Below are positions 33,201 to 44,898 of a stretch of 64,000 bases of DNA, piece after piece. The notes beneath the pieces are model-generated. The model was given only the letters and a program-made list of their open reading frames with translations. It had not been told where the DNA came from and searched no databases. Source of the DNA: Erinaceus europaeus (lineage: Eukaryota > Chordata > Mammalia > Eulipotyphla > Erinaceidae); assembly GCF_950295315.1 (NCBI RefSeq), contig NC_080164.1, positions 109,698,447 through 109,762,446 of the forward strand. Reading direction: 5' to 3'. The position numbers were made by a program, and so were the translations under genes. Every line of letters begins with the position of its first letter. Within the stretch, counting starts at the first letter, position 1.

Positions 33201-34033
33201 ATCAAACCCAATTGCAAGGAAGACTAAAGCAGAAACAAACCAATGGGACTACATCAAATTGAAAAGCTTCTGCACATCCAAAGAAACTATTAAACAAACA
33301 GAGAGACCCCTCACAGAATGGGAGAAGATCTTCACATGCCAGACATCAGACAAGAAACTAATCACCAAAATATATAAAGAGCTCAGCAAACTTAGCCGCA
33401 AAAAAGCAAATGACCCCATCCAAAAATGGGCAGAGGAAATGAACAAAACATTCACCACAGAGGAGATCCAAAAGGCTAACAAACATATGAAAAACTGCTC
33501 TAGGTCACTGATTGTCAGAGAAATGCAAATTAAGACAACACTAAGATACCACCTCACTCCTGTAAGAATGGCATACATCAAAAAGGACAGCAGCAACAAA
33601 TGCTGGAGAGGATGTGGGGACAGAGGAACCCTTTTGCATTGCTGGTGGGAATGTAAATTGGTATAGCCTCTGTGGAGAGCAGTCTGGAAAACTCTCAGAA
33701 GGCTAGACATGGACCTTCCATATGACCCAATAATTCCTCTCCTGGGGTTATACCCCAAGGACTCCATAACACCCAACCAAAAAGAGGTCTGTACTCCTAT
33801 GTTCATAGCAGCACAATTCATAATAGCTAAAACCTGGAAGCAACCCAACAACAGATGAATGGCTGAGAAAGCTGTGGTATATATACACAATGGAATACTA
33901 TGCAGCTATCAAGAACAATGAACCCACCTTCTCTGACCCATCTTGGACAGAGCTAGAAGGAATTATGTTAAGTGAACTAAGTCAGAAAGTTAAAGATGAG
34001 TATGGGATGATCCCACTCATCAACAGAAGCTGA
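30217..34033 (+). pseudogene. L1 ORF2, two stops and one frameshift
   Basis: Frame starts at ATG 30217 (MALQYIKSI). A TAA at 30355-30357 (codon 47) falls just after the catalytic E42 of the endonuclease. An internal ATG at 30379 then opens 1,095 codons with most endonuclease motifs (NIYAPN, GDFNT, RIDHML, SDHSG), RT with FADD at residues 699-702 counted from 30217, and part of the Cys-rich C-terminus ([17 protein letters not shown]). TAG at 33664-33666 replaces the glutamine codon found in related copies. At 33846/33847 eight bases are missing relative to copies at 16400 and 52690, shifting the frame. The ancestral stop is at 34031. Confidence 0.9.
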
Positions 34034-35413
34034 CTTAGAAGATCTGAAAGGGAAACTAAAAGCAGGACCTGATCAAATTGTAAGTAGGGCACCAAAGTAA
34101 AAACCCAGTGGTGAGGGGTAGACATGTAGCTTCCTGGGCCAGTGGGGGGTGGGAATGGGCAGGAGGGATGGGTCACGGTCCTTTGGTGATGGGAATGGTG
34201 TTTATGTACACTCCTAGCAAAATGTAGACATATAAATCAGTAGTTAATTAATATGAGAGGGGGAAATCAATTGTATGTCTCAAAGGTTCTCAAAAGACAA
34301 ACTGAATCTTTTTAATAGATAGGCTACGTATTTGATATGCGGACTCTCTCAAAAGCCTAGACCAAGTAGATTAGAAGCTTCCAATAGCACAGCTATATAC
34401 AAGATACTGGGTACTGTACAGCAAACCATAACAAAGGGACTTTTCAAAGTTAACCCAATTAACAAATAATGTGATGATAATATTAACTATTGATTGTCTT
34501 TTTGCACCCTAAGACAGCAGGAACCTCACTTCTTCACTATAGAGCCCCTACTTCCCCCAGTCCTGGCACCCTTGGATAGGGCTCACTTTCCCGTATGCAT
34601 CTCCCAATCCATACCAAATAATATTGCATCCGCCGATCACAACCTAACCAAAGCAACGATTGCCATCTCAACATGCTTCACCTCAGAGTGTATCCAGAGA
34701 CTTCATGTGTGGAATGACAACCCTTCAGCTTCATTACTCGGGTGAGACCTTTCCTTTTATAGTACACTCTAATTTCATCTCAGGTAGTTCACTTTCTAAC
34801 AAAGTCCCATAACCTAGACATACACCAGTTTCTGTGAGAGAGAGCTTATATCCACACGTATCCATAAACTACTGCAAAATATATACCTGAAAGCAGGATT
34901 ACACTAGAGTTTGCAGTGAGTACCTCCCTAACACTTCCTCTCCACTATTCCAAACTTGGGATCCATGATTGCTCAACAAATTGTTTGGCTTTGTATGTTA
35001 ACTCTCTTTTCAATCACCAGGTTCCAGATGCCACCAGGATGCTGGCTAGGCTTCCCTGGATTGAAGACCCCACCAATGTGTCCTGGAGCTCAGCTTCCCC
35101 AGAGACACACCTTACTAGGGAAAGAGAGAGGCAGACTGGGAGTATGGACCGACCAGTCAACACCCATGTTCAGCGGGGAAGCAATTACAGAAGCCAGACC
35201 CTCTACCTTCTGCAACCCTCAACGACCGTGGGTCCATGCTCCCAGAGGGCTAGAGAATGGGAAGGCTATCATGGGAGAGGGTGGGTTATGGGGATTGGGT
35301 GGTGGGAATTGTGTGGAGTTGTACCCCTCCTACCTTATGCTTTTGTTCACTAATCCTTTCTTAAATAAAAAATTTAAAAATAAAAAAAAATTTAAAAAAA
35401 AAAATAAATAAAT
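34034..35413 (+). mobile_element. Long 3' UTR of full-length L1
   Basis: About 1.4 kb with a GGGG-rich patch (34140-34170) and a terminal module from 34546 that recurs alone at 15457, 48340, 38195, 7740 and 61785. It ends TTCTTAAATAAAAAATTT plus an A-rich tail. Confidence 0.8.
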
Positions 35414-35425
35414 AATATTTCTCTG

Positions 35426-35545
35426 GACAAAATACAGGAAACAGTAGACTAAGTAAATGAGGAATGAGGAAAAGATCCTCCATCAAAACAAGTGAACAAA
35501 AAATCCATCATAAACCCCACCTCTGGCCTGGTAACAACCTAGAAA
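35426..35545 (+). mobile_element. Right half of the older L1 5' UTR
   Basis: Resumes the sequence broken at 28401: CAGTAGACTAAGTAAATGAGG, AGATCCTCCATCAAAACAAG, CATAAACCCCACCTC. Assignment rests on remembered similarity to old mammalian L1 5' regions. Confidence 0.5.
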
Positions 35546-36200
35546 GGAAGTCAATATTTAAGTTCTCCCGGGGTGGGGGGCGAATTTGCAAATGTTCTGG
35601 AATGATCTGTAGAGATACTCAAAAGTATAGAAAGTTATTGATAACTTTCCATCAGGATCCAATCTCAGAACACCTCTGTTGAGTAGGTATTCATTTCTCC
35701 TCTTTACAACAATGGTGTCAATTGATTGATCCATTAATTCACTTATTTCAGTGAACTTTTTTTTTACAGTTATTTATGAGTGAGAGCAATCAAGACCATC
35801 ACTCTACCATATGCAATGTCAAGATAACATTGCCCTTTTGTTGTATATGGCAGAAACAAAACAAGGGAACAGGCTAGACTCTGTCCTTATGCTGAGTCTG
35901 TAGGAGTCTATAGTCCAAATAGAAAGAAAAGGATTTGATGGGCCAAATAAAAATCAACTATGATTTCAGTGCTAACACTGGCTAAGGGGCTAGAGGGTGC
36001 AGGCATGTGCTGTCCACTTGCCTGCATCTGTCCTGTTAGTTTTCAAGACTACGAAATGGTGTTTTCATGGACGTCATTTGATCCAAGTGACTCCCATCAC
36101 CACAGATGCGTCACATCCCAAGTATCCCCTTGGCTTCCCCAATTGAGAAGACTCAGGACATCAAGTCATTATACTTTCTACTTAAGAAGTTCCCTATTGC
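35546..36200 (+). other. Mostly unique sequence
   Basis: No gene recognised. A faint antisense SINE remnant lies near 35757-35830 (GAGTGAGAGCAATCAAGACC). Confidence 0.45.
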
Positions 36201-36204
36201 AGGT

Positions 36205-36430
36205 GGGGTGGGGGTGTGTGGGGGTGGGTGGGGGTGGCACAACAGATTGAGCTCACATGTTCCAATGTGCAAGGACCCTGGCTCAAGACGCCTGGACCTC
36301 ACTTGCAGGGGAAAAGCTTTTTGAGTGGTGAAGCAGAGCTGTGTAGGCATCTCTCTGTCTCTCTCCTTCTCTATCTCCTTCTTCCCTCTCAGATTCTGAC
36401 TCTATCCAAGCAACAAATAAAGATTAAAGA
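36205..36430 (+). mobile_element. tRNA-derived SINE, short type
   Basis: Sense: GGGTGGGGGTGGCACAACAG, B-box region CTGGCTCAAGACGCC, CTCACTTGCAGGGG, CTCTCAGATTCTGACTC, CAAATAAAGATTAAAG. A G/T-rich tract at 36204-36237 overlaps the head. Confidence 0.75.
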
Positions 36431-36503
36431 AAGAAATACCCTAAATATATAGAAATGGTAATGGCACTGAAGAGATGGAAAATGAAATCAAGGCCTAGTT
36501 TCT

Positions 36504-36792
36504 TTTTTTTTTTAATACTTATTTATTTCCTTTTGTTGCTCTTGTTGTTTTATTGTTGTAGTTACTATTATTGTTGTTGATGCCGTCATTGTTGGATAGG
36601 ACAGAGAAATGGAGAGAGGAGGGGAAGACAAAGAATGGGGGAGAGAAATACAGACACCTGCAGACCTGCTTCACCACCTGTGAAGCGACTCCCCTGCAGG
36701 TGGGGAGCCAGGGGCTCGAACTGGGATCCTTACGCTAGTCCTTGCGCTTTGCACCACCTGCACTTAACCCTCTGTGCTCCCGCCCAACTCCC
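36504..36792 (-). mobile_element. Long-type SINE with 14-bp TSD
   Basis: Antisense: TTATTTATTTCCTTTTGTTG, CCCCTGCAGGTGGGGAGCC, GGATCCTTACGCTAGTCC, head TGTGCTCCCGCCCAACTCC. Flanks AAGGCCTAGTTTCT (36490-36503) and AAGGCCTACTTTCT (36793-36806) differ by one base. Confidence 0.92.
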
Positions 36793-36809
36793 AAGGCCTA
36801 CTTTCTGTC

Positions 36810-38190
36810 TTGCTTCCCAGACATGGCTCACATGCACTTATGTTGGATAAAACTATAATTAAAAAATACAGACAGACAATGCTATCCTTAAATAATCTGA
36901 TATCAAAATAAGATACAAGTCAGAAAATCATTACACTAATTAGGGACAATTAATTTAATATAAGGCCGTTCCCAAACAGCTTGGAGAACAGCAAAGCACC
37001 AGATAACACAGAATACACCAGCAGAAGCTAGCTTTTCCCAGGGGATTATAATAATGGGATTTTGCAGGAGGAGAGTTTATCCTTATCTGAACTCTTACTG
37101 GAATTTATTTCCTCATCACCCCATGGTATATAATTTATATCATCTTTGGTTATTATTTGTTTGCATGACATCTTTAAATAGATTATAAACTTTGAGCTTA
37201 CAGAGTAATTCTTTATAGCACTCTGTCTTACACAAATTAAGAATTCAATAAACATTTGCTGAGAGAATGAATACATGAATATTAAAAGTAGAAAAAATCA
37301 CTATTGCAATTCAGTAAAAAGATATATTGATGTGCGGGAAAAATGAATGTGTCTGGTTTGTGTAAGAGAAACCAGGAATTTCTAAGCAACATGCCTCTAA
37401 AAGTGAAAAGATCTTTGAATTCTTTAGTAAGAAACAAGGCTAAAATTCAAACCAGTGTCCACATAATAACTTTTCCTTGAGTTCTAGTCATTGTGGCAAC
37501 AAAAATTGAGGAATGGCATCACTGCTAATAAACAATGAAGCAAATTTTACTGAAACAATTTAAATATATTTCTGGGCTGTATTTAAATGCTTGTTGCTTT
37601 GTTTCTATCCTGTTCTCATTACCCATCTAGAGAGATGTGTGACTCAGGCATTTTCAGAGTAGAGCTATCTTCTGACTCTAAATTAATGATATTTTAATGG
37701 AAAAGTAAAGTTTTTCAGAAATTATCTTAGTTCCATGGATATCCCAGTTATAATCAGTGTAGACTAGCAAGTATCTGGCTGCTTCTAATGCAGCAAGTCT
37801 TTGGAAGAGTCTAACCCAGTTACATTAATCAAGACTGCTATGTTACTTTTCTCCTCTTATTTCTGAATTTTAAGTCTGAATTCCTAATAATACAAGTGGA
37901 CTATCTGGACCAAAACTATCCAACTATTTGAAGATTTTCAGGGAGCCAAAGTCCCAGCTGCTTCTGTTTACATCTCCAAGTTTCAGGCACTCACTGGAAA
38001 AGAGGTGGATATGTAGCAAAGGATTTAAAATCTGAAGAAAAGAAAATCATCCAAAGGGGTTCCAAGCTGGAAACTGTAAGTCAGTCCTTCCCTAGACTAT
38101 AAGGAAAAAAAAAAAAAGTTGGCAGATTCTTATCTCAGGAAGCCAAAGAGCCACTTTACAGAATTAAATGGTATTCAAAGAGTCAGGACA
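36810..38190 (+). other. About 1.4 kb unique sequence
   Basis: The longest stretch free of recognisable repeats in the window. AT-rich, only short chance frames, no RNA gene seen. Confidence 0.5.
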
Positions 38191-38194
38191 TACT

Positions 38195-39205
38195 GCCTTT
38201 CAGCCACCAAGTTGCCTATGCTACCATGATGCCAACCTGACTTCCCTGGACTGATGACCTCACCAATGTGTCAGCAACCTCACCTCCCCAGAGCCCTACC
38301 CCACTAGGGAAAGACAGAAACAGGCTGGGGGTATGGATCTAACTGTCAGTGTCCATGTCCAGTGAAGAAGCAATTACAGAAGCCAGACCTCCCACCTTCT
38401 GAACTCCATAAAGAATTATTGGTCCATCCTCCCAGAGGGGGGAATAACAGAGGAAGATGACCAGCAGGCTCTGAGCTCCACTTCTACCGGAACCTGAAGC
38501 ATTAGTCACTAGGAATCCTGTTTCTGTACTATCACTGAAAGGAAAGTGAATCTGGAAAACACCAAAGGAAGGCCAGGAATGTTTTCTCTTGCCTGAGAGA
38601 GAAGAGGAAAAGAAAGCACACCCAGAAGTAGTAATAGGTTTAGGTATGACTTAGAAAGGAAGTAAAGGGGAGTCGGGCTGTAGCACAGCAGGTTAAGCGC
38701 AGGTGGCGCAAAGCACAAGGACCGGCACAAGGACCGGCATAAGGATCCCGGTTCAAACCCCGGCTCCCCACCTGCAGGGGAGTCGCTTCATAGGCGGTGA
38801 AGCAGATCTGCAGGTGTCTATCTTTCTCTCCTCCTCTCTGTCTTCCCCTCCTCTCTCCATTTCTCTCTGTCCTATCCAACAATGACAACAACAATAATAA
38901 CTACAACAATAAAACAACAAGGGCAACAAAAGGGAATAAATAAATAAAATAAATATAAAAAATTAAAAAAAAAGAAAGGAAGTAAAGGCAGAGCCAGAGA
39001 AAAAATGGGGGAGAGAGAAAGAGAAGGGAAAGAGATACAGATAGACATTTTTAAGGTCAGCTAATATCTGAGTCTTGGAAGAACTATTTCAGTCTCCAAT
39101 GGAGGGGATGGGGCCACAGAATTCGGGTGGTGGGGATGGTGTAGAATTATATACTTAATATCTTACTACTTTGTAAATCAATATTAAATCACTATTAAAA
39201 ATAAA
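38195..39205 (+). mobile_element. L1 long 3' UTR, split by extra sequence
   Basis: 38195-38450 matches the long module (CCCACTAGGGAAAGACAG, GCAATTACAGAAGCCAGACC). Its end appears only at 39095-39205 (GGGGATGGGGCCACAG, GGTGGTGGGGATGGTG). About 320 bp of unidentified DNA plus a SINE lie between. Confidence 0.65.
38669..38972 (+). mobile_element. Long-type SINE with perfect 16-bp TSD
   Basis: Sense: GGAGTCGGGCTGTAGCACAGC, B box CCCGGTTCAAACCCCGG, CCCACCTGCAGGGGAGTCGC, GGGCAACAAAAGGGAATAAA. Flanks AGAAAGGAAGTAAAGG at 38653-38668 and 38973-38988. It contains a small tandem duplication of AAGGACCGGCAC/T. Confidence 0.95.
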
Positions 39206-39209
39206 TAAA

Positions 39210-39815
39210 AGCGAAATGACAAGACACATTACTGGACTTCTAAGGGACATTCTGATGAAATGTAGAGGGTATCTGGGTGTGCTGCCAATAAAAAAAATTA
39301 ACTGTGTACACTTGGATGCATATTAAATTAGATAATGTGCTTCTTCACCTCTTTCTTCATAAGAATACACATGAAGTAAAGCAAGATTTTGAGTGAGTAC
39401 ATATTTTTAGAGAGGGTGTTTTGTACCTTCGTGTTATTTAGTTGCTATCCAACCTTCACCAACAGGGCACAAACACAAAACTAATTTCATGTCACAGATG
39501 TCCCCCATGTACAATAAAGGTAGCTAAAAATACTGAGAGATTTATGCTTATTTATTTGGACAGAAAATAATGATTTCTTTTTCTCTCTTGGCCACACTTC
39601 TTTCCAACAGAAAAGCATCACCTGGAAGCAGAACAAACCTTTGAAAAGCCCAGCTGAAAAGATGGGAGTGCCCTGCCTTTGAGAACAAGTTAACCTTGGA
39701 CTGTGGAGTTTCATTCAGCAAGAAAGGAGAAGGCACAGTCATTCCTCCTTTGCTTATTATTCAGGCTTCCTGTTAACTCCACAAAGAGGTTGAGTTGTTG
39801 GAACTTAGAATGATT
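39210..39815 (+). other. Unique sequence
   Basis: No repeat or gene recognised; short frames on the minus strand (39487-39742) look random. Confidence 0.5.
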
Positions 39816-39817
39816 TA

Positions 39818-40178
39818 TTTTATTTTACTTTATTTATTTATTTATTTGCCTCCAGGCTTATTGCCGGGGCTCGGTGCATGCACCATGAATCCATTGCTTC
39901 TGGAGGCCATTTTTTCCCTTTTGTTACCCTGGTTGTTTTACCATTGTTGTGGTTATTACTATCGTTTTTATTGATGTTGTCGTTGTTGGAAAGGACAGAG
40001 AGAAATGGAGTGAGGAGGGGAAGACAGAGAGGGGGAGAGAAAGATAGACACCTGCAGACCTGCTTCACTGCCTGTGAAGCAATTCCCCTGCAGGTGGGGA
40101 GCTGAGGGCTCCAACTGGGATCCTTACGCCGGTCCTTGTGCCACCTGCGCTTAACCCACTGCGCTACCACCTGACCTA
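39818..40178 (-). mobile_element. Long-type SINE, full length
   Basis: Antisense: TTTATTTATTTATTTGCCTCC, GGGGCTCGGTGCATGCACC, CCCCTGCAGGTGGGGAGC, GGATCCTTACGCCGGTCC, head GCGCTACCACCTGACC. Confidence 0.9.
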
Positions 40179-40436
40179 CTTTTATTTTTTATGGAGAGAA
40201 AATTCATTTGTTTTGCTTTGTTTCTTATAAATGTGCCCATCCAAGGCATTTGCATACAAGGAATTCATTCTTGATGGATACTGAAATAGAATTTTCTCTT
40301 TCACCTGGAAAAGAACAATAAAAGTCTCCCCAATATAAGGTTTGCAATAAGACTTAATAACTTAAGATTCATATTTCTCCAAGCAATTAACCAACAGTAC
40401 AGTTAGTTAGTTTCTTGTTTAAAATTATATATTTCC

Positions 40437-40737
40437 GGGGGTCGGTGGTAGCGCAGCGGGTTAAGCGCATGTGGCGCAAAATGCAAGGACTGTCATAAGG
40501 ATCCTGGTTCTAGCCCCCAGCTCCCCACCTGCAGGGGAGTCACTTCACAGGCGGTGAAGCAGGTCTGCAGGTGTCTGTATTTCTCTCCCCCTTCTGTGTC
40601 TTCCCCTCCTCTCTCCATTTGTCTCTTTGCTATCCAACAATGATGACATCAATAACAACAATAATAGCTACAACAATGAAACAACAAGGGCAACAAAATG
40701 GAACATAAATAAATAAATATTTAAAAAGTTAAAAAAT
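40437..40737 (+). mobile_element. Long-type SINE with perfect 16-bp TSD
   Basis: Sense: GGGGGTCGGTGGTAGCGCAG (A-box region), GGTTAAGCGC, CCCACCTGCAGGGGAGTCAC, AACAACAAGGGCAACAAAATG. Flanks AAAATTATATATTTCC at 40421-40436 and 40738-40753. Confidence 0.95.
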
Positions 40738-40959
40738 AAAATTATATATTTCCCACTCCCACTTGAAAACAAATAAAAACTAGCAAACCAGAGTCTGTGA
40801 GGTAAAGATTCTGGATATGTACTCTACACAGTTTCCCTAGCTCCATGATGCACACATCCACATAATACTATGGAAGGAAACTATGTTTTCTTTCATTTAT
40901 AAATTATCCAAAACATATGAATCCCAAAATATGTCGTTTTTCCATGAGAACGGGGATGC

Positions 40960-41182
40960 TGAAGCTGAATAGTGGCACACCTGGTTGAGTACACCTGACC
41001 CAAATTTGAGCCCCCAACTCTACCTGCAGGCGGAAAGCTATGCCAGTGATGAAGCAGGGCTGCAAGTCTCAGTCTCTCTCTCTCTCTCTCTCTTTCTCCC
41101 CCTCTCTATAGCCCCCTCACCTCTCAATTTCTGGCTGTCTTTATCAAATCAATAAATAAAGATGTTAAAAAATTAAAAAGAG
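40960..41182 (+). mobile_element. tRNA-derived SINE, short type
   Basis: Sense: TGAATAGTGGCACACCTGG, a diverged B box (AAATTTGAGCCCCC), CTACCTGCAGGCGG, (CT)n, CAATTTCTGGCTGTC, AATAAATAAAGATG. Confidence 0.8.
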
Positions 41183-41513
41183 TAAGAGGTACCAAGCTCT
41201 TAATGGCATCTTAAAATTAGCATATTAATTCTATAAGAAGCTTCTAAATAATGACTGAGGAAGGAGTGGCTTGAAAGAAAACATTAAGAGTTGGAGGTTT
41301 CCATCAGTACTCTTAGAAATACAGGAAGGTGTGTGAAAGGGTATTGCTGCAGAGCTCTGGAGCAGGGAGTCAGGTCAGTCAAAGGTTGAGCTTCCTAGTT
41401 GAGAATGGCTCTCCTTCTCAGCAGTTCTAACTCCAAGGATTCCTGGGTGTCAGAGGAATTGAGGGCTAGAGAAGATCAAGATAGGGTTTGTAGTTTAAAA
41501 AAACAAAAAGAGT

Positions 41514-41760
41514 TGGGGCTGGGTGGTGGCGCACCTGGTTGAGCGCATATATTACTATGCTCAAGGACCCGGGTTCGAGCCCCCTGTCCCCACCTGCAGG
41601 GGGAAAATTTTATGAGTGGGGGAAAATTTTATGAGTGGTGAAGCAGAGCTGCAAGTGTCTCTCTATCTCTCTCCCTCTGTATCACCTCCCTCCCTCTTGA
41701 CTTCTGGCTGTCTCTATCCAATAAATAAAGATAATAAAAAATAAATAAATAATTTTTAAA
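41514..41760 (+). mobile_element. Young-looking short SINE with a 19-bp internal duplication
   Basis: Sense: GGGGCTGGGTGGTGGCGCACC, perfect B box GGGTTCGAGCCCC, CCCACCTGCAGGGGG. The block GGGGGAAAATTTTATGAGT is repeated back to back at about 41599-41637. The tail has AATAAATAAAGATAATAAAA. Confidence 0.9.
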
Positions 41761-41911
41761 AAATGAGTTACAGAAAGTTAGATGTAGATCTAACCCATCA
41801 CTAATTCCCAACACTCTCTTTTTACGAGAAGATCAGAAGTGATATTAGTTCAAGAGGAATAAGCTCACTTGAGAATAGAAAATTCCTTGTCAACTGTAAA
41901 CATTTAATAAA

Positions 41912-42065
41912 GAGGCCAGGAAGTAGCTCACTCAGTAGACTGCACACTTTAAATGCATGAGGACCCAGGATTCAAGCCCCTGGCACTGAGTAGAAACACC
42001 ATAAAACAGGGATGCTTCATGGGCAGTGGGGTGGTGCTAGGATGCCCTCTACCCGAATACGCAAA
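41912..42065 (+). mobile_element. Diverged tRNA-like SINE
   Basis: Sense: GAGGCCAGGAAGTAGCTCACTC, GAGGACCCAGGATTCAAGCC, ATGCTTCATGGGCAGTGGGG. Confidence 0.6.
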
Positions 42066-42084
42066 AATTAAAGAGAGGTCTCCT

Positions 42085-43428
42085 ATACCTATGAGCATCT
42101 AATTTGTGACAAGGGGGCCTAAACTATGTGATGTAGAAAGGAGAATATCCTCAACAAATGACGTTGGGGAAATTGAGTTGAAATGTGCAGAAGAATAAAA
42201 CTAAACCACTACATTTCACCACACACAAAAGTAAACTCCAAATGGATCAAGGACTTGAATGTTAGACAAGAAACTATCAGATACTTAGAGGAAAATATTG
42301 GCAACGTTCTTTTCCATCTAAGTTTTATAGGCATCTTCAATGACCATTTGCAAGGTCATTGAAGAAAAACAAAAAATAAACTAATGGATGACATCAAATT
42401 AAAAAGCAAGGGAGGTTAAACCAAAAATTAACTGATAAGATGATGTCAAACTGAAAAGCTTCTGTACTACAAAAGAAACCACTGCCTAGAGATTTCTCAC
42501 AGAATGAGAGAAGCTAATAACCAGAATATATAAAGAACTCACCAAACTCAGCAACAACAACAAAAATAACAACAACAAAATGAATTCATCCAAAAGTGGA
42601 GAGAGGATATAAACAGAACATCAACCAAAAAAGAGATCCAAAAGGCCATATGAAAAAAATGAAAATATGAAAAAAATGCTGTAAGTCACTGATTTCCAGA
42701 GAAATGCAAACAAAGACAACAATGAGATACCACTTTACCCTTGTGAGAATGTCATACATCAGAAAAAGTAGCAGCAATAAATGCTGGAGAGGTTGTGGGG
42801 ACAAAAGAACCCTCCTGCACTGCTGGTAGGAATGTCAGTTGGTCCAGTCCTTGTGGACAGCAGTCTGGAGAACTCTCACAAGGCTAGAAATGGACCTACC
42901 CTCTGACCCTGCAATTCTTCTCCTGGAGATATGTCATAAGGAACCAAACACAGTCACCCAAAAAGATCTGTGTACATAGCAGCACAATTTGTAATAGCCT
43001 AAACCTGGAAGCAACCTAGGTGCTCAACAACAGATAAGTGGCTGAGCAAGTTGTGATCTATATACACAATGGAATACTACTCAGCAATTAATAATGGTGA
43101 ATTTACTTTCTCCACCTCATCTTGAATGGAGCTTGAAGGGATCATGTGAAGTAAGATAAGCCAGAAAGAGAAGGATGAATATGGGATGATCTCACTCATA
43201 AACGGAAGTTGAGAAATAAGAACAGACGGGGAAACACAAAGCAAAACTTGGACTGGGTTGGGTGTATTGCACCAAAGTAGAGGACTCTGGGGTGATTTCA
43301 GATCCTTGTACTAACAGTAGAGGAGGAATGAGGCTACAGGTGAAAGTGTTTTGCAGAAAACTGAGCAATTTTACAAATGTATCATCTGTATTTATTGCAA
43401 ACCACTAACCCCCCCAAATAAAATAAAA
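42085..43428 (+). mobile_element. 5'-truncated L1, ORF2 C-terminus and short 3' UTR
   Basis: Sense. GAGCATCTAATTTGTGACAAGG, AAATGCTGGAGAGGTTGTGG, AACCTGGAAGCAACCTAGG and GGATGATCTCACTC follow the L1 order, then TTGGACTGGGTTGGGTGTATTGC and CCCCCCAAATAAAATAAAA. Many stops and small deletions mark it as old. Confidence 0.82.
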
Positions 43429-43439
43429 CAAGAAAATGA

Positions 43440-44165
43440 TAAAGAGGATATGACAAGTCATGGGGGCAAAAAGTAAAGTAAGTAATTAAGTAATTAAGTA
43501 AGTAAGTAATAAGAGACACACACAGTCATTCACAGACACTAACCCAAGCATGAATTCTTAGAGTTTCTACTGTTTTATATGCAATTCCACTACAGATTTA
43601 ATTTATAGAACTTCCCTTCTCTGCCCAAAGCAACACAGAACATTGAAAGAGAATAGTCTGGGTTATTGTGCCTTGAATTTAAGAAAACCATTCTGTCTAT
43701 AGGTAACAGTATGTAGTGTTATTCCTTGGGAGTTCCTGGAAACCAGACCTACTGTAACATTTTACTGTGCTTTTTCTTTGAATCACTCCACTATAGACCC
43801 TTAAAAAGTAGAGCATAAAGTCTCATTGAAGTCTCCAAGTCAGGGCATCTTATGCCAGTTTCTTGAGGCGAAACAACTCTCTCCCCTGGCTGACTGGCGG
43901 TGTGTCAGTCTTCATCCTTCACAGCACAGTCCCTCCCTAAAAACACAAGGGTACAGACTAGCAGAAATAAAGCACTCAGATGTGGCTTTGAAAGTTCAGA
44001 AGACAACTCTGAAGGTCTTCGACTTACTGAGCTCCTCTGTAATGAATGGCATCCTATAGTCCTAGAGCAGAGATCATCTAGGAAATCTTGTTAAACATAA
44101 ATGCGCAGTGACAAGGTAACAACCAGAACAGAATGAGAAGCCAAACATCAGAACTCTATGGTAGG
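43440..44165 (+). other. Unique sequence
   Basis: Starts with a short (TAAG)n run near 43478-43510. A 77-codon frame at 43826-44059 is open but resembles nothing I know. Confidence 0.45.
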
Positions 44166-44167
44166 GT

Positions 44168-44398
44168 TGTAGGCAGGTGACTCACCAGGTAGAGTCCACA
44201 TACTACTATGCACCCAGGACCAGGGTTCAAGCCCTGGGCAACAACATGGCAACACCAGCAAAGAGGAAGCTTTATCAGCAGTGTAGTGATGCAAATATGT
44301 CTCTCCTTTACTATTTCTCCCTCTCTATCTCCCTATCTCCTGTTCTGTCCCTAAAATGAATGAATGAATGAATGAATGAATGAATGAATGAATGAATT
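44168..44398 (+). mobile_element. SINE, short type, ending in (AATG)n
   Basis: Sense: GTAGGCAGGTGACTCACCAGG, CAGGGTTCAAGCCCTGG, CCCTCTCTATCTCCC, then about ten AATG units at 44357-44396. Confidence 0.75.
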
Positions 44399-44410
44399 AG
44401 TAAATGAATA

Positions 44411-44694
44411 AGGCTGGGCAGTAGCACAGAGGGTTAAGTGCATGTGGCACAAAGTGCAAGGACCAGCATAAGGATGCCCCCCATCTCCAGCCCCCACCTG
44501 CAGGGTGTCCTGTCACAAATGGTGAAGCAGATCTGCAGGTGTCTATCTTTCTCTCCCCCTCCTCTCTCCATTTCTCTTTGTCCTATCCAATACAACAATA
44601 ACAACCAGGGCAACAAAATGGGAAAAATGGCCCCAGGAGCAGTGGATTCATAGTGCAGGCACTGAGCCCCAGCAATAACCTAGGAGCCAGAAAA

Positions 44695-44737
<43 letters not shown>

Positions 44738-44738
44738 A
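44411..44738 (+). mobile_element. Long-type SINE
   Basis: Sense: GGCTGGGCAGTAGCACAGAGG, GGTTAAGTGCATGTGGC, CCCACCTGCAGGGTG, GGAGCAGTGGATTCATAGTGC, GAGCCCCAGCAATAACC, (AAAT)n. Confidence 0.88.
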
Positions 44739-44742
44739 ACTG

Positions 44743-44853
44743 GGGGCCAGGTAGTATTGTACCTGATTGAGTACACATGTTACAATGCACAAGGACCAGG
44801 GGCTCCAGCCCCTGGTCCCCACCTGCAGGGAGAAAGCTTTGTGAGTGGTGAAG

Positions 44854-44898
<45 letters not shown>

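Larger units (their letters stand above)
28402..35413 (+). mobile_element. Full-length L1 with TSD
   Basis: A 7.0-kb element with 5' UTR, ORF1, ORF2, long 3' UTR and A-rich tail. AATATTTCTCTG occurs immediately before (28390-28401) and after (35414-35425), extendable to 15 bp with one mismatch. The left cut, TATA/AAAAT, fits the L1 endonuclease preference. ORF1 is intact. ORF2 has two stops and an 8-bp deletion. Sequence differs clearly from the left-edge L1, so it belongs to another subfamily. Confidence 0.9.

Noticed and set aside
31965..33890. Minus-strand frames opposite the full-length L1 ORF2
   Set aside because: Shadows of L1 coding sequence; the sense frame carries the recognisable domains.
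40437..40540. Possible functional tRNA genes at A/B boxes
   Set aside because: These promoter boxes belong to SINEs: no closed cloverleaf, followed by SINE body and A-rich tail, and flanked by target-site repeats.
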